Positions 9,083 through 18,279 of a DNA stretch of 64,000 nucleotides are shown one piece after another (position 1 is the first letter of the stretch; each line of letters opens with the position of its first letter). The position numbers and the translations under genes were made by a program. The notes under the pieces are model-generated. The model had not been told where the DNA came from and ran no database searches. It saw only the letters and a program-made list of their open reading frames with translations. The DNA comes from Arthrobacter sp. B0490 (GTDB lineage Bacteria > Actinomycetota > Actinomycetes > Actinomycetales > Micrococcaceae), in the NCBI RefSeq assembly GCF_002929355.1, contig NZ_PJIR01000003.1, forward strand, positions 310,001-374,000, in the 5' to 3' direction.

Positions 9083-10828
9083 CTAGTACCCGAGCTCCAC
9101 GGGGATGCTCTGCGGGCCGGTCGCGCCCGCCGGTACCGCGGCCACCGACAGTCCGGCACGCGCCCCGGGCAGGGTCATGACCTGCGCGCCGTACACCGGG
9201 TCCCCGGTCGCGTCGATGACGACCCCGGCCGGCGCGCGGCCGAGCGAGGACGCCGGGACCGTGACGGACGTGCCGCCCGCGAGGCCGATCACCACGGGGT
9301 CGCCCAGCGTGCCGTCGGCCGCGACGGGGGTCAGGGTGACCTCGCCCCTGCCGCTCGGCGCTCCGAGCACGAGGGCCGTGTCCACGCCCTCGGCCAGGGC
9401 CATGGCGTGGTCGGCGCCCAGGCGCGCGGCGGAGGGCGCTCCGGCGAAGTCGACGGGCTTGCCGCCGTCGATGCCGCGGGTGATGCGCGCCGATGCCACC
9501 ACCGAGACGTCGGAGGTGACGGCGATCGTGTAGGTGCCCTCCGGCAGGTCGGTGAGGGCGACGGTCGTCACCGACCCGGCCGCGGCCGTGCCGACTCCCC
9601 CGCCGGGCAGCTCCACCACGCCGTCGGGTCCGTAGACCTCGATGTCCAGGACGGCGTCGCTCGTTCCGGGGACGAGCACCTGGAGTTCGGGGGCCGCTGT
9701 GCCGTGGCCCTCCTGCTCGCGGATGCGCCGCGCCGTTCCGGCGTCCTGCACGACGACGCCGGGTACCACCTGCGTGACGCCCGCCGCGGCGGTCGGTGAC
9801 AGCAGCTCGAGGCCTCCCGGGGTGAGGCCCCGCAGCACGCTCTGCTGGACGATGCCCGTGATGCGACCGCCGTCGCTGCGGACACGCACCGCCACCTGCT
9901 CCTGGACGCCGGCGAGGCCGCCGAGGACGATGCGGCGGGTCTCGCCGGGAGCGACGAGCTGGCCCCGGGCCCCTGTGGCCTCGATCGGGCCGTCCTGGCC
10001 GTACAGCTCGAGGTCCACGGTGGCGGGCGTCCCGCTGGGGTTGGTCAGCGTGAGGATCGATGCCTGGCCCACGGTCGTGGAGGCTCCGAGGATCCAGAAG
10101 TCGCTCGAGGGCACCTGGCAGCCCGTCGCGGCCAGCCCCCGGAGGTCGCCGTCCGTGGCGGTGTACGTGGCGGTCGCGGCGGCCACCGGGGTGAGGCCGC
10201 CCTGCGGCTGTGCGCGGAAGAGCGTGGGGGCGTCGACGGCGACGTCCCGGGCGACGCCGGCGAGGCGGCTGGTGAGCCCGTCCGCGCCACTGCTGGCCGG
10301 GCCCTCGGCGAGGGAGGCGGCGGGCGCGAAGTCCTGGATCATCGCCAGCGGTGCGCCGCCGCCGACGGGCAGCAGCCCGCTCCCGGTCAGGGTGGCGCTC
10401 AGGTCGCTGAGCACCATCGCCGCGACCGTGGTCCTCGCTGTCGAGGACGCAGGGCTGAACTGGGGGTCCGCACCCTCGTCGGCCGCCTCGAGGAGGCGGG
10501 GCGGGGCGGGGCACACGGCCGTGTAGTCGCCGGCGGGCACGGTGGCCGCCGGTACCGCGAGGTCCGTCGCCGGGGGCCGGACCAGGTCGTCCGTGGCCCC
10601 GGAGGCGATGGCAGCGGTCGCGGCGAGGAGCACGACACCCGCGACCGCGCCGACCGCGGTGCCCCTGCGGGCACGACGGAGCACGCCGCCGGTCGCCGCC
10701 CTGTCCCGGGCCACCGCGCGCGCGGCGATCGCGGCGTCCGCCGGTGCCGCCTCCGCGACAGGTGCGGCCTCCGGCCCGCCCGCCCGGGGCACCTCGTGCC
10801 CGTCGCGCCGCGTGCGTCCCCGGATCAC
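9083..10828 (-). CDS. DUF5719 family exported protein
   Basis: The start is GTG 10828, overlapping the TGA of the glycosyltransferase gene, with GGAAGAGG 8 nt upstream. A basic N-terminal part of about 50 residues leads to one membrane helix (around VAGVVLLAATAAIA), and the rest is a roughly 500-residue extracytoplasmic beta-rich region with repeated Ig-like stretches. DUF5719 proteins are found in actinobacteria next to envelope glycosyltransferases and have no known function. The coupling to the upstream gene suggests the two products act together in wall-polymer assembly. Confidence 0.85.
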   Translation of the reverse strand: MIRGRTRRDGHEVPRAGGPEAAPVAEAAPADAAIAARAVARDRAATGGVLRRARRGTAVGAVAGVVLLAATAAIASGATDDLVRPPATDLAVPAATVPAGDYTAVCPAPPRLLEAADEGADPQFSPASSTARTTVAAMVLSDLSATLTGSGLLPVGGGAPLAMIQDFAPAASLAEGPASSGADGLTSRLAGVARDVAVDAPTLFRAQPQGGLTPVAAATATYTATDGDLRGLAATGCQVPSSDFWILGASTTVGQASILTLTNPSGTPATVDLELYGQDGPIEATGARGQLVAPGETRRIVLGGLAGVQEQVAVRVRSDGGRITGIVQQSVLRGLTPGGLELLSPTAAAGVTQVVPGVVVQDAGTARRIREQEGHGTAAPELQVLVPGTSDAVLDIEVYGPDGVVELPGGGVGTAAAGSVTTVALTDLPEGTYTIAVTSDVSVVASARITRGIDGGKPVDFAGAPSAARLGADHAMALAEGVDTALVLGAPSGRGEVTLTPVAADGTLGDPVVIGLAGGTSVTVPASSLGRAPAGVVIDATGDPVYGAQVMTLPGARAGLSVAAVPAGATGPQSIPVELGY

Positions 10829-13800
10829 ATCGAACCTCTTCCACTGGTGACGGGCTGCGGTTCGGCGTCGAGCGTTCCCGCGTCGCCGGCACCCGTCGCC
10901 GCGCGCGGGGACGGGCCGGGGCGGCTGCCGTGCGGGCGCCCCGTGGGCCTGACGACGCGGCCCTGCGACGGGAGGGGGATGGCCAGGAGGAGGGTGAGCG
11001 TGAGGAGCACCGCCTGCACGGCCTCGGCCCAGGGGTGGAAGGGGCTCACGTAGGACACCGTCACCTCGCCCCCGTCCGCGGACAGCGCGAACGCCTGCTG
11101 CCACCCGTCGGACGTGGCATCGAGCCGCTCGCCGTCGAGGCTCGCCTGCCAGCCCGGATCGGACTCCTCGGCGAGCACGAGCTTCCGCCCGCCCTCCCCG
11201 GGCGGGACGGTCCCCCCGGCGAGGACCGCGGAGGAGGAGATCGTCGCCTGCGTCCGGCCGTCGGCGTCGACGACCCGGACGCGCGCCGTGCGGTCGCCCG
11301 CGTCCTCCGTCCCGTCGTCGAGGGTCGCCGGGACCACCCGCCAGAGGCGTCCGGCGTCCGTGTCACCGACCGCTGTGAGGCCCGGGACCGCATCGATGCG
11401 GCCGCCGAGGAAATCGCCGGCGGTGCCGGACTGCTGCAGGACGACGAACCCGACGCCGAGATCGCGCAGGTCGCCGCGCGGATCGGCGCCGGTCGCGCCG
11501 ACGATCACCGCGACGGTCGTCCGGAGGGTCCGTGCGGATGCGCTGTCGTCGGCCGGGGCGCCCCCACCCTGCAGGGTGCGTGCCGCGTAGACCGGGTTGA
11601 GCGCGTCCAGGGTGGTCCCGGATCCGCGCATGAGGGACGCCGTCACGGTGTCGTCGTCGTCGACCGTGATCACGAGCGTGCGTGTCCGGTCGGGACCGTC
11701 GCCCCGGTCCGCGGCGGTGGCCGGCAACGGCCGCTCGGCGGCGGGGGCGAGCTCGACGGCGGTGCCGAACCCGGTGGTGTCCGGTCCCGCCTCGGGTGCC
11801 TCCTCGGCCGGTGTCCCCGGGATGACCACGGGTTCGGCCACCACGGCGGGCGGTCCGCTCACCGCGGGGGCCAGCCACAGGCCGAGGCCGAGCACCGGCC
11901 CGACGGCGAGGACCACCCCGCCCGCGAGGCGGAGGGAGCGGCGTGCTGCCGGCCGGCGTCCGGCGGGCGGGGCGTCGAGTCCGGGGAGGCCCGACAGGGC
12001 CGCGGCGAGGAGGCAGAGGGCGACGACGGACACGAATGGTCCGGGGAAGACCGGGAGCAGCGATGCGGATCCCAGCGCGACGGGGAGGAGGGGCGCGACG
12101 GCGGCCAGCACGAGCGCCAGGACGGCGAGCAGCCAGAGCCGGCGCGCGATCCGGCCGCGCCCGGAGAAGAGGGCGACGGCGGCGAGCACCACGACGGGCC
12201 CGCCGATGAGGACGGCGGCGACGAGCGACCACGGCCCAGCGCCCAGGAACCCGGCCGCGGCGGGCGGGAGCATCGGGTCGAAGGACACGGGGAAGCCGAG
12301 GAGGTGCTGCCAGGAGGCGGCCGGGTCGAAGGGCGTCGGCACGCCCGGATCGCCGAGGATGCCCCGGGGGGAGCGCACCGCCGACAGGGCGTACGGGAGG
12401 TGGAGCGCCACGACCGGCACGAGCGCCCACCACAGGGTGCGGGCCCGGCGTCCGCCGAGGACCAGCGTGACCGCCAGTCCCACGACGACGACCGTGAGGA
12501 GGGAGGGGGCGCTCGCGGTGACGATCGCGAGGACGAGTCCCGCGCAGGCTCCCGCGGTCCAGCTCCTGGTCCCGCCGACGCCCGGGAGGACGACCCCGTC
12601 CGGGAGGATCCGCGACGGCAGGCCGGCACCCACCGCGCGGACGACCCCGAGCAGCGCCAGGGGCAGCAGCAGGTGGGCGATCAGCGCGCCGAGGCGGCCG
12701 CTGCCGAGGGCGACCTGGAGCGCCGGTGCGGCGCCCCAGAAGAAGGCCGCCCAGAGGCGCAGCCCCCGCGATCGCGTCAACGCACCGGCCGCGATCCACG
12801 CGGACAGGCCCGCCAGCGGCAGGGCGCAGACCACCGTGACCACGATCATCGTGTTCGCCGAGCCGAACCCCGCGAGGGACAGGAGCCAGAGGACGTAGGA
12901 GAACGGCGAGCCGTGGGCGGCGTATCCGGTGCCGAGGCCCGTCCACCAGGTCGTCGCGTTGGCCCAGATGGCCGCGGGGGTCTCCGCCGCCGGCAGCAGT
13001 GCTCCGCCGGCGACGGCGCCGGCGCCGACGAGCCGGTGCAGGCCCGTCAGGGCGGCGGCGAGGAGCACGACGACGGCGAGCACCGCTCCGGCCCCGGTCC
13101 ACAGCCGTGCGGGTGTGGCGAGGGCCGCGAAATCGTCGTTGCTGTCGCCGGACGGGATGTACTCCTCGGTGGGCTGCAGCGGCTCGGCGCCGGGGTGCGC
13201 GCCGCGGGAGGTGAAGGCGTCGAGGACGGACCTGCGGTGGGACCAGACGTCGCGACGGGAGGTGACGAGCGGGCGGACGATCGAGCGCGGGCGCTGCCGG
13301 GTCCTGGCGGTGGAGCGGCGCGAGCGCCAGAGCTGCAGCGGCCGGCAGACACCGCCGAGGCTGCCGAGCAGCTGCCCGGTGCCGTGCGCCGGATCCTTGG
13401 CGAGGAGCCCGAGGACGAGGCGCGCGAGTCCGCCGAGCACTGCGCCGACGGCGAGGAGGGGGACGTTCCAGGGGGCCGCATGCTTGAGCCGCAGGTAGAC
13501 CTCGGCGGCGCGGGCGGCATGCGGCGCGGAGACCGGGTGCGGCCTGGCGGGAGCATGGCGCATCACCGCCGCGGGTACCACCACCACGCGGTTCCCGGCG
13601 AGGCGGTTGCGCCAGCAGAGGTCGACGTCGTCGCCGACGCCGTGGAGGGCGGGGTCGAACCCGCGGAGGGAGTCCCACACGTCGCGGCGCACGAGCATGC
13701 CGGCGGAGTTCACGGCGAACACGTCGCTGCGGGCGTCGTACTGGCCCTGGTCGTGCTCGTCGACGTCGATGAGCGTGAGCCGCTCGGCCCACCGGCTGAC

Positions 13801-14235
13801 GGACAGGCCCACGTCCACCAGTGCGCGGCGGTCGTCCCAGGCCACCTGCTTCGCGCCGGCGACCGTCACGGAGGGCGCCCGCTCGACGGCGTGGAGGAGT
13901 TCCGCGAGCGCGTCCGGTTCGGGTGCGGAATCGTCGTGGAGGAGCCAGAGCCAGTCGGCGGCGTCCCCGGGGGCACCCCGGTCGGGGATCTCCGCGACGG
14001 CTGTCCGCACGGCGGTGCCGAAGCCGGCACGCGCGGGCGCGCCGACCACGGGGCTGCCCGTGGGCAGGTCGAACTGGAGGATGGAGGCCGAGGTGTCCGT
14101 GGACCCGGTGTCCACGCCGACGCAGAAGTCGGCCCGGCGCGTCTGGCGCTGCAGTGCTTCCAGGGTGCCCGGAAGGTACTCGGCGCCGTTGTGGGCTACG
14201 ACAACGGCGGTGACGCGGAGGTGCTGCGGGATCAG
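10825..14235 (-). CDS. Family 2 glycosyltransferase fused to a large polytopic membrane domain
   Basis: About 1136 residues. The first 260 are a GT-A domain (VTAVVVAHNGAEYLPGTLEA, VDTGSTD, then HDDS for the nucleotide-sugar/metal site). From about residue 330 to 800 there are a dozen or more membrane helices, then a periplasmic beta-rich region and a last helix near the C-terminus. This suggests transfer of a sugar to a lipid-linked wall polymer, but donor and acceptor are unknown. No ATG, GTG or TTG exists between the end of whiB and the GT motif. The likely start is CTG 14235, which overlaps the whiB stop as CTGA. Confidence 0.85.
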   Translation of the reverse strand: MIPQHLRVTAVVVAHNGAEYLPGTLEALQRQTRRADFCVGVDTGSTDTSASILQFDLPTGSPVVGAPARAGFGTAVRTAVAEIPDRGAPGDAADWLWLLHDDSAPEPDALAELLHAVERAPSVTVAGAKQVAWDDRRALVDVGLSVSRWAERLTLIDVDEHDQGQYDARSDVFAVNSAGMLVRRDVWDSLRGFDPALHGVGDDVDLCWRNRLAGNRVVVVPAAVMRHAPARPHPVSAPHAARAAEVYLRLKHAAPWNVPLLAVGAVLGGLARLVLGLLAKDPAHGTGQLLGSLGGVCRPLQLWRSRRSTARTRQRPRSIVRPLVTSRRDVWSHRRSVLDAFTSRGAHPGAEPLQPTEEYIPSGDSNDDFAALATPARLWTGAGAVLAVVVLLAAALTGLHRLVGAGAVAGGALLPAAETPAAIWANATTWWTGLGTGYAAHGSPFSYVLWLLSLAGFGSANTMIVVTVVCALPLAGLSAWIAAGALTRSRGLRLWAAFFWGAAPALQVALGSGRLGALIAHLLLPLALLGVVRAVGAGLPSRILPDGVVLPGVGGTRSWTAGACAGLVLAIVTASAPSLLTVVVVGLAVTLVLGGRRARTLWWALVPVVALHLPYALSAVRSPRGILGDPGVPTPFDPAASWQHLLGFPVSFDPMLPPAAAGFLGAGPWSLVAAVLIGGPVVVLAAVALFSGRGRIARRLWLLAVLALVLAAVAPLLPVALGSASLLPVFPGPFVSVVALCLLAAALSGLPGLDAPPAGRRPAARRSLRLAGGVVLAVGPVLGLGLWLAPAVSGPPAVVAEPVVIPGTPAEEAPEAGPDTTGFGTAVELAPAAERPLPATAADRGDGPDRTRTLVITVDDDDTVTASLMRGSGTTLDALNPVYAARTLQGGGAPADDSASARTLRTTVAVIVGATGADPRGDLRDLGVGFVVLQQSGTAGDFLGGRIDAVPGLTAVGDTDAGRLWRVVPATLDDGTEDAGDRTARVRVVDADGRTQATISSSAVLAGGTVPPGEGGRKLVLAEESDPGWQASLDGERLDATSDGWQQAFALSADGGEVTVSYVSPFHPWAEAVQAVLLTLTLLLAIPLPSQGRVVRPTGRPHGSRPGPSPRAATGAGDAGTLDAEPQPVTSGRGSM

Positions 14236-14822
14236 ACCGCTCGCTTCCGCAGTCTGCGGCGCTCGCGCTCGGAGAGCCCGCCCCAGATGCCGAAGCGCTC
14301 GTCGTTCTCCAGCGCGTACTCGAGGCACTCGGACTTCACCATGCAGGAGCCGCACACCTTCTTGGCGTCGCGCGTCGAGCCGCCCTTCTCGGGGAAGAAC
14401 GCCTCCGGGTCGGTCTGCGCGCACAGGGCGTCGGCCTGCCAGGAGAGTTCGCCGTCGTCGTCGATGTTCCCGGGCACCATCGGCTGCACGGTCCAGGACG
14501 GCGACGCGACGGGGGTCAGGGGACGCGCATCGTGCAGTGCGCCGGGGAGGATGCGGAAGGACTCGGGGTCCGCCATCGGGAGGACGAGGAGGCTGCTCGG
14601 GCCCTGCTCCACGTCGGGCAGTCCTGCGAGGGCCTCCTGGGCGGCGAGGAAGGCCGTGGCCTGGTCCTCGAGCGGGGACCGCGTGACCTCGCGGTACCGC
14701 TCCCCCGCCAGGGGATCGGCGGGGTCGAGGAACCAGTCGGCAGGAACGCCCCTCGAGCCGTAGCGGGCCGATGCCTGCGCTGCGATATCTGGTCGTGCGT
14801 GAGTGCGTTCTGCCTGCCCCAT
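14232..14822 (-). CDS. whiB2: WhiB-family iron-sulfur regulator (WhiB2-like)
   Basis: The C-terminal 75 residues hold the four cluster cysteines in C-x22-C-x2-C-x5-C spacing, the FGIWGG turn and a basic C-terminus (RRRLRKRAV), the full WhiB signature. These proteins bind a 4Fe-4S cluster and partner with the primary sigma factor; the WhiB2/WhmD group controls septation. At 196 residues it is about twice the usual length, with an acidic, Pro/Leu-rich N-terminal extension of about 120. ATG 14822 (MGQAERTH) is chosen; an ATG 33 nt upstream is possible. Synteny with Rv3260c supports the WhiB2 assignment. Confidence 0.92.
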   Translation of the reverse strand: MGQAERTHARPDIAAQASARYGSRGVPADWFLDPADPLAGERYREVTRSPLEDQATAFLAAQEALAGLPDVEQGPSSLLVLPMADPESFRILPGALHDARPLTPVASPSWTVQPMVPGNIDDDGELSWQADALCAQTDPEAFFPEKGGSTRDAKKVCGSCMVKSECLEYALENDERFGIWGGLSERERRRLRKRAV

Positions 14823-14905
14823 GGATAAGCCCTTCCGGTGTTTCCGTTCCAACATCAGCGTGGGTCGACCCTCGCGCCCAGCTGCTGGAACCAATCCGAT
14901 ACCTA

Positions 14906-14935
14906 ATTACACGGGTGTAAGTCGATTTTCGTCAA
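14906..14935 (-). promoter_or_regulatory. Promoter of whiB with overlapping palindrome
   Basis: On the minus strand TTGACG (14935-14930), an 18-nt spacer and TGTAAT (14911-14906) form one of the best housekeeping-type promoters in the window. The palindrome TTACAC-GG-GTGTAA at 14907-14920 covers most of the -10, a natural place for a repressor. The leader to ATG 14822 would be about 77 nt. Confidence 0.7.
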
Positions 14936-15052
14936 GCGGCCGGGCGGATGATATAGATTCGCTATCTCCAAATCACGAGCGCCACGCCGGTCCGACTACC
15001 TGTCTTTGTCGGCGTGTCCAAGTAGTCTCCGACGTAGCCGAAGGGGCCCATC

Positions 15053-15784
15053 ATGCCACAGACACCCGCAGGCATCCTGACCGATATGCGGTCGCTCAGC
15101 CCCGCCTCCCCGCGCCTGATCTGGTACGGCCAGGAGGGCCGGATCGAGCTGTCGGGACGCGTGTTCGACAACTGGGTCGCGAAGAGCTCCAACCTCCTCG
15201 TCGACGAGCTGGATGCAACCGCCGCGAGCCGTGTCGCCTTCGACCTGCCGCCGCACTGGAAGTCCCTCGCGCTCGCCTTCGCCTGCTGGCAGGTGGGTGC
15301 GCTCGTGGTCCTGCCCGAGGACGGGGAGGCCCCGGCGGCCGGCGCGGACATCGTCTTCTCCTCGCGCACCGCACCGGCAGTCGATCCGTCGAGCCTGCTC
15401 GTCTGCGTCGCCCTCGGATCGCTGGCGATGAGCTGGGACGGGCCACTGCCGGGCGGAGCCGTGGACTTCGCCGGGGAGGTGCGGTCGCACGGCGACGTCT
15501 ACCTGGGCCGATCCGCCGACGCCGGTGCCCCTCTCGTGGTCGTGGGAGGCCGGACGCTCTCGGCGCAGGACCTGCTGGACTCCGTGGCGCTGCCCGCGGG
15601 TGCCGGAGACGGCGGGGCGGGGCCCCTCCTGCTCGAGCCGGGCGTCCCGCTCCTGAGGGCCCTCGGCGCGGCGCTGGCCGTCTGGACGCGGGGCGGCGCG
15701 CTCGTCCTCGTCGAGGAGGGGGTGCCCGTCACCGACCGCATGCTGGCCGGCGAGCGGGTCACGGGCCGGTTGGGGACTGCCTGA
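15053..15784 (+). CDS. TIGR03089 family protein (AMP-ligase N-terminal-like)
   Basis: The 243 residues resemble the N-terminal part of adenylate-forming enzymes (an acyl-CoA ligase-like WYGQEGRIELSGRVFDNWVAKSSNLL and a CWQVGA segment) but lack the ATP signature and C-terminal domain. This defines the actinobacterial TIGR03089 family (Rv3268 region), whose role is unknown. An AAGGGG sits ahead of ATG 15053. Its last 26 nt overlap the end of gtrA on the other strand. Confidence 0.88.
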   Translation: MPQTPAGILTDMRSLSPASPRLIWYGQEGRIELSGRVFDNWVAKSSNLLVDELDATAASRVAFDLPPHWKSLALAFACWQVGALVVLPEDGEAPAAGADIVFSSRTAPAVDPSSLLVCVALGSLAMSWDGPLPGGAVDFAGEVRSHGDVYLGRSADAGAPLVVVGGRTLSAQDLLDSVALPAGAGDGGAGPLLLEPGVPLLRALGAALAVWTRGGALVLVEEGVPVTDRMLAGERVTGRLGTA

Positions 15785-16292
15785 CGGGCTCGCGTGCCGC
15801 GCCGGTCTGCGGCCGGAGGATCTCCTTGTCGTGGCTGAACTCCGGCTCCTCGTCGAGTTCGACATTGAAGACCCAGAAGCGGTACGCGACGAACCGCACC
15901 AGGGTGGCGAGGACCGTGCCGAAGATCCCGACGAGGAACAGGGCGCTCGGCTCGGTGACGTCGAAGCCGTACTTGGCCACCCACACGCAGCCGGCGGCGA
16001 TGCCCATGCCGATGACGTTGATGAAGACGAACATGAGGAGTTCGCGGGCAGCGTTCGGCTGGCGGCGGTGACGGAATGTCCAGTAGCGGTTCGCGACCCA
16101 GGCGAACATCGTGGCGATGCCCGCCGAGACGAACCGGGCCTTGACCTCGCTGCCGCTCATGGGACCGTGGATCAGGTACCAGTACAGCCCGTTGTCGATG
16201 ACGAAGGCCACGCCCCCCACGGCGCCGAATTTCGCCACCTCGCGCCAGAAGAGGGACGCGAGTCCCCTGATCCTGTCCATGAGTCCTGCCAC
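15759..16292 (-). CDS. GtrA family membrane protein
   Basis: A 177-residue protein with four membrane helices and typical GtrA features: FGAVGGVAFVIDNGLYW in helix 1, NRYWTFRH after helix 2 and RFVAYRFWVF near the end. GtrA proteins are thought to move or flip polyprenyl-linked sugars for wall-polymer decoration. GTG 16292 is preceded by a strong GGAGGTAAG. The context (LCP ligase, ManA, glycosyltransferase) fits wall glycopolymer synthesis. Confidence 0.93.
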   Translation of the reverse strand: MAGLMDRIRGLASLFWREVAKFGAVGGVAFVIDNGLYWYLIHGPMSGSEVKARFVSAGIATMFAWVANRYWTFRHRRQPNAARELLMFVFINVIGMGIAAGCVWVAKYGFDVTEPSALFLVGIFGTVLATLVRFVAYRFWVFNVELDEEPEFSHDKEILRPQTGAAREPVRQSPTGP

Positions 16293-16546
16293 TGCTTACC
16301 TCCGCGGTCGGTCCGGACGCCGCCGCGGGGCATGTCTCCCGGCGACTGCAGGACGAACCGCGAGAGGGGCCGGCAGAGCAAGCCACCCCGGCTGACCTTT
16401 GCATGGCGTGTTTCGACCCTATTTTACGGTGTCGTGCCCCCACCCGCGTCGACAATCCGGTCCTGGCAACCTGAGAGCTTCCCGGCAAGTCGCCGGAAGA
16501 TGCCGCGCCGCGCCCGGCCGATGGCGGGCCCGGACCGTGCCGTGGG

Positions 16547-16552
16547 TACGCT
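16547..16552 (+). promoter_or_regulatory. -10-like hexamer TACGCT for purK (leaderless type)
   Basis: TACGCT ends 6 nt before GTG 16559 and there is no purine-rich ribosome binding site between them. Confidence 0.5.
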
Positions 16553-16558
16553 GTAACG

Positions 16559-17752
16559 GTGACTTTTCCCGTGATAGGCGTGATCGGCGGCGGCCAGCTC
16601 GCCCGGATGATGGCCGGTCCTGCCGTCGAACTCGGACTCGAACTCCGCGTCCTGGCGGAGGGGCCGGACGTCGCGGCGGTGGCTGCCGTGGCCCGGGCGC
16701 AGGTCGGGGACTACCGCGACCTGGAGACGCTCCGGGCCTTCGCCGCGGGCGTCGACGTGCTGACCTTCGACCACGAGCACGTGCCGGGTGAACTGCTCGA
16801 CCGGCTCGCCCTCGACGGCGTCGCCCTCCACCCCTCGCCCCCGGCCCTGCGCCACGCCCAGGACAAGCTGGTGATGCGGCGCGCCGTCGAGGACCTGGGC
16901 CTGCCCAACCCCGCATGGCGGGCCGTGAGGACCCTCGCCGACGTCGAGTCCTTCGCGGACGCCACGGGGTGGCCCGTGGTCCTGAAGACACCGCGCGGCG
17001 GGTACGACGGCAAGGGTGTCCTCGTGGTGCGGGACGCCGCCGGCCTCGCCGCTGCCGGGTCGTGGCTGACCGGCGGCGAACTGCTCGTCGAGCAGTTCGT
17101 GCCCTTCCGCCGCGAACTCTCCGTGCTCGTGGCGCGGCGCCCGTCCGGGGACGCCATCACGTGGCCGGTCGTGGAATCGATCCAGGTGGACAGCGTGTGC
17201 GACGAGGTCCTGGCACCCGCGCCGGACCTCCCCGGCGAGGTCGCCGCCGCCGTCACCGCCGCCGCGCTGCGCCTCGCCGAGAGCCTCGGCGTCACGGGCG
17301 TCATGGCCGTCGAGCTGTTCGAGACACCCGGCGTCGGGGCGGGCTACCTCATCAACGAACTCGCCATGCGCCCGCACAACTCCGGCCATTGGACCATGGA
17401 CGGTGCCGCTACGGGCCAGTTCGAGCAGCACCTCCGCGCGGTGCTCGACCTCCCGCTGGGGGCGACGCACGCGATCGCCGAGCACGCCGTCATGAAGAAC
17501 GTCCTCGGGGGCGCCAACACCGACCTGTACGGGGCCTACCCGTCGGCCCTGTCCTCAGGTACGTCCGCTAAGGTGCACGTCTACGGCAAGGGCGTACGCC
17601 CGGGCCGCAAGATCGGCCACGTGAACGCGCTGGCGGTTCCCGGCGAGCCGCTCGCCACCGTGCGCGCGAGGGCCTCGAGGGTCGCCGCGATCCTCCGCGA
17701 CGGCACGGACCTGCCCTCCGCCGAGCAGGATCGACCGAAGGGAATGCAGTGA
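16559..17752 (+). CDS. purK: 5-(carboxyamino)imidazole ribonucleotide synthase
   Basis: PurK uses ATP and bicarbonate to convert AIR to N5-CAIR in purine synthesis. The 397 residues show the GGGQLARMM nucleotide-fold start, the ATP-grasp loop [11 protein letters not shown] and the [14 protein letters not shown] segment of the active site. The start is GTG 16559. The stop overlaps the GTG of purE, so the two subunits are translationally coupled. Length is normal. Confidence 0.97.
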   Translation: MTFPVIGVIGGGQLARMMAGPAVELGLELRVLAEGPDVAAVAAVARAQVGDYRDLETLRAFAAGVDVLTFDHEHVPGELLDRLALDGVALHPSPPALRHAQDKLVMRRAVEDLGLPNPAWRAVRTLADVESFADATGWPVVLKTPRGGYDGKGVLVVRDAAGLAAAGSWLTGGELLVEQFVPFRRELSVLVARRPSGDAITWPVVESIQVDSVCDEVLAPAPDLPGEVAAAVTAAALRLAESLGVTGVMAVELFETPGVGAGYLINELAMRPHNSGHWTMDGAATGQFEQHLRAVLDLPLGATHAIAEHAVMKNVLGGANTDLYGAYPSALSSGTSAKVHVYGKGVRPGRKIGHVNALAVPGEPLATVRARASRVAAILRDGTDLPSAEQDRPKGMQ

Positions 17753-18279
17753 CGAACGCCCAGGTAGGCCTCGTGATGGGCTCGGACTCGGACTGGCCCG
17801 TGATGGAGGCAGCAGCGGCCGCGCTGGCCGAGTTCTCGGTCCCCTTCGAGGTCGACGTCGTCTCCGCGCACCGGATGCCCGACGCCATGATCGAGTACGG
17901 GCGGACGGCCTCCGAGCGGGGCCTCCGCGTCATCATCGCCGGCGCCGGAGGCGCAGCGCACCTGCCGGGGATGCTCGCCTCCGTCACGCCGTTGCCCGTC
18001 ATCGGCGTCCCCGTCCCCCTGCGCTACCTCGACGGCATGGACTCCCTGCTCTCCATCGTCCAGATGCCCGCCGGCGTGCCCGTGGCCACGGTGTCCATCG
18101 GCGGCGCCCGCAACGCCGGCCTGCTCGCCGTGCGCATCCTCGCCGCGGGGACCGACGGCCGGGCGTCCGAGCTCCGCGCCCAGCTCGTCGAGTTCGCCGG
18201 CGCCCTCCGGACGACCGCGGAGGAGAAGGGCACGGCCCTGCGGGCGCGCATCGCGGACTCCACGGCGGAGGGCACATGA
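17749..18279 (+). CDS. purE: N5-carboxyaminoimidazole ribonucleotide mutase
   Basis: PurE moves the carboxylate of N5-CAIR to give CAIR, directly after PurK. The 176 residues contain the class I signature GSDSDWPVM, the SAHRMPD loop and the [11 protein letters not shown] active-site segment. GTG 17749 overlaps purK's TGA. Its own TGA overlaps the ATG of the LCP gene, so three genes are coupled. Confidence 0.97.
   Translation: MTNAQVGLVMGSDSDWPVMEAAAAALAEFSVPFEVDVVSAHRMPDAMIEYGRTASERGLRVIIAGAGGAAHLPGMLASVTPLPVIGVPVPLRYLDGMDSLLSIVQMPAGVPVATVSIGGARNAGLLAVRILAAGTDGRASELRAQLVEFAGALRTTAEEKGTALRARIADSTAEGT

Noticed and set aside
10744-14763. 1339-codon plus-strand frame opposite the glycosyltransferase
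   Set aside because: Longest frame in the area but low-complexity Arg/Gly/Glu antisense sequence; the minus frame has GT2 motifs and membrane helices.
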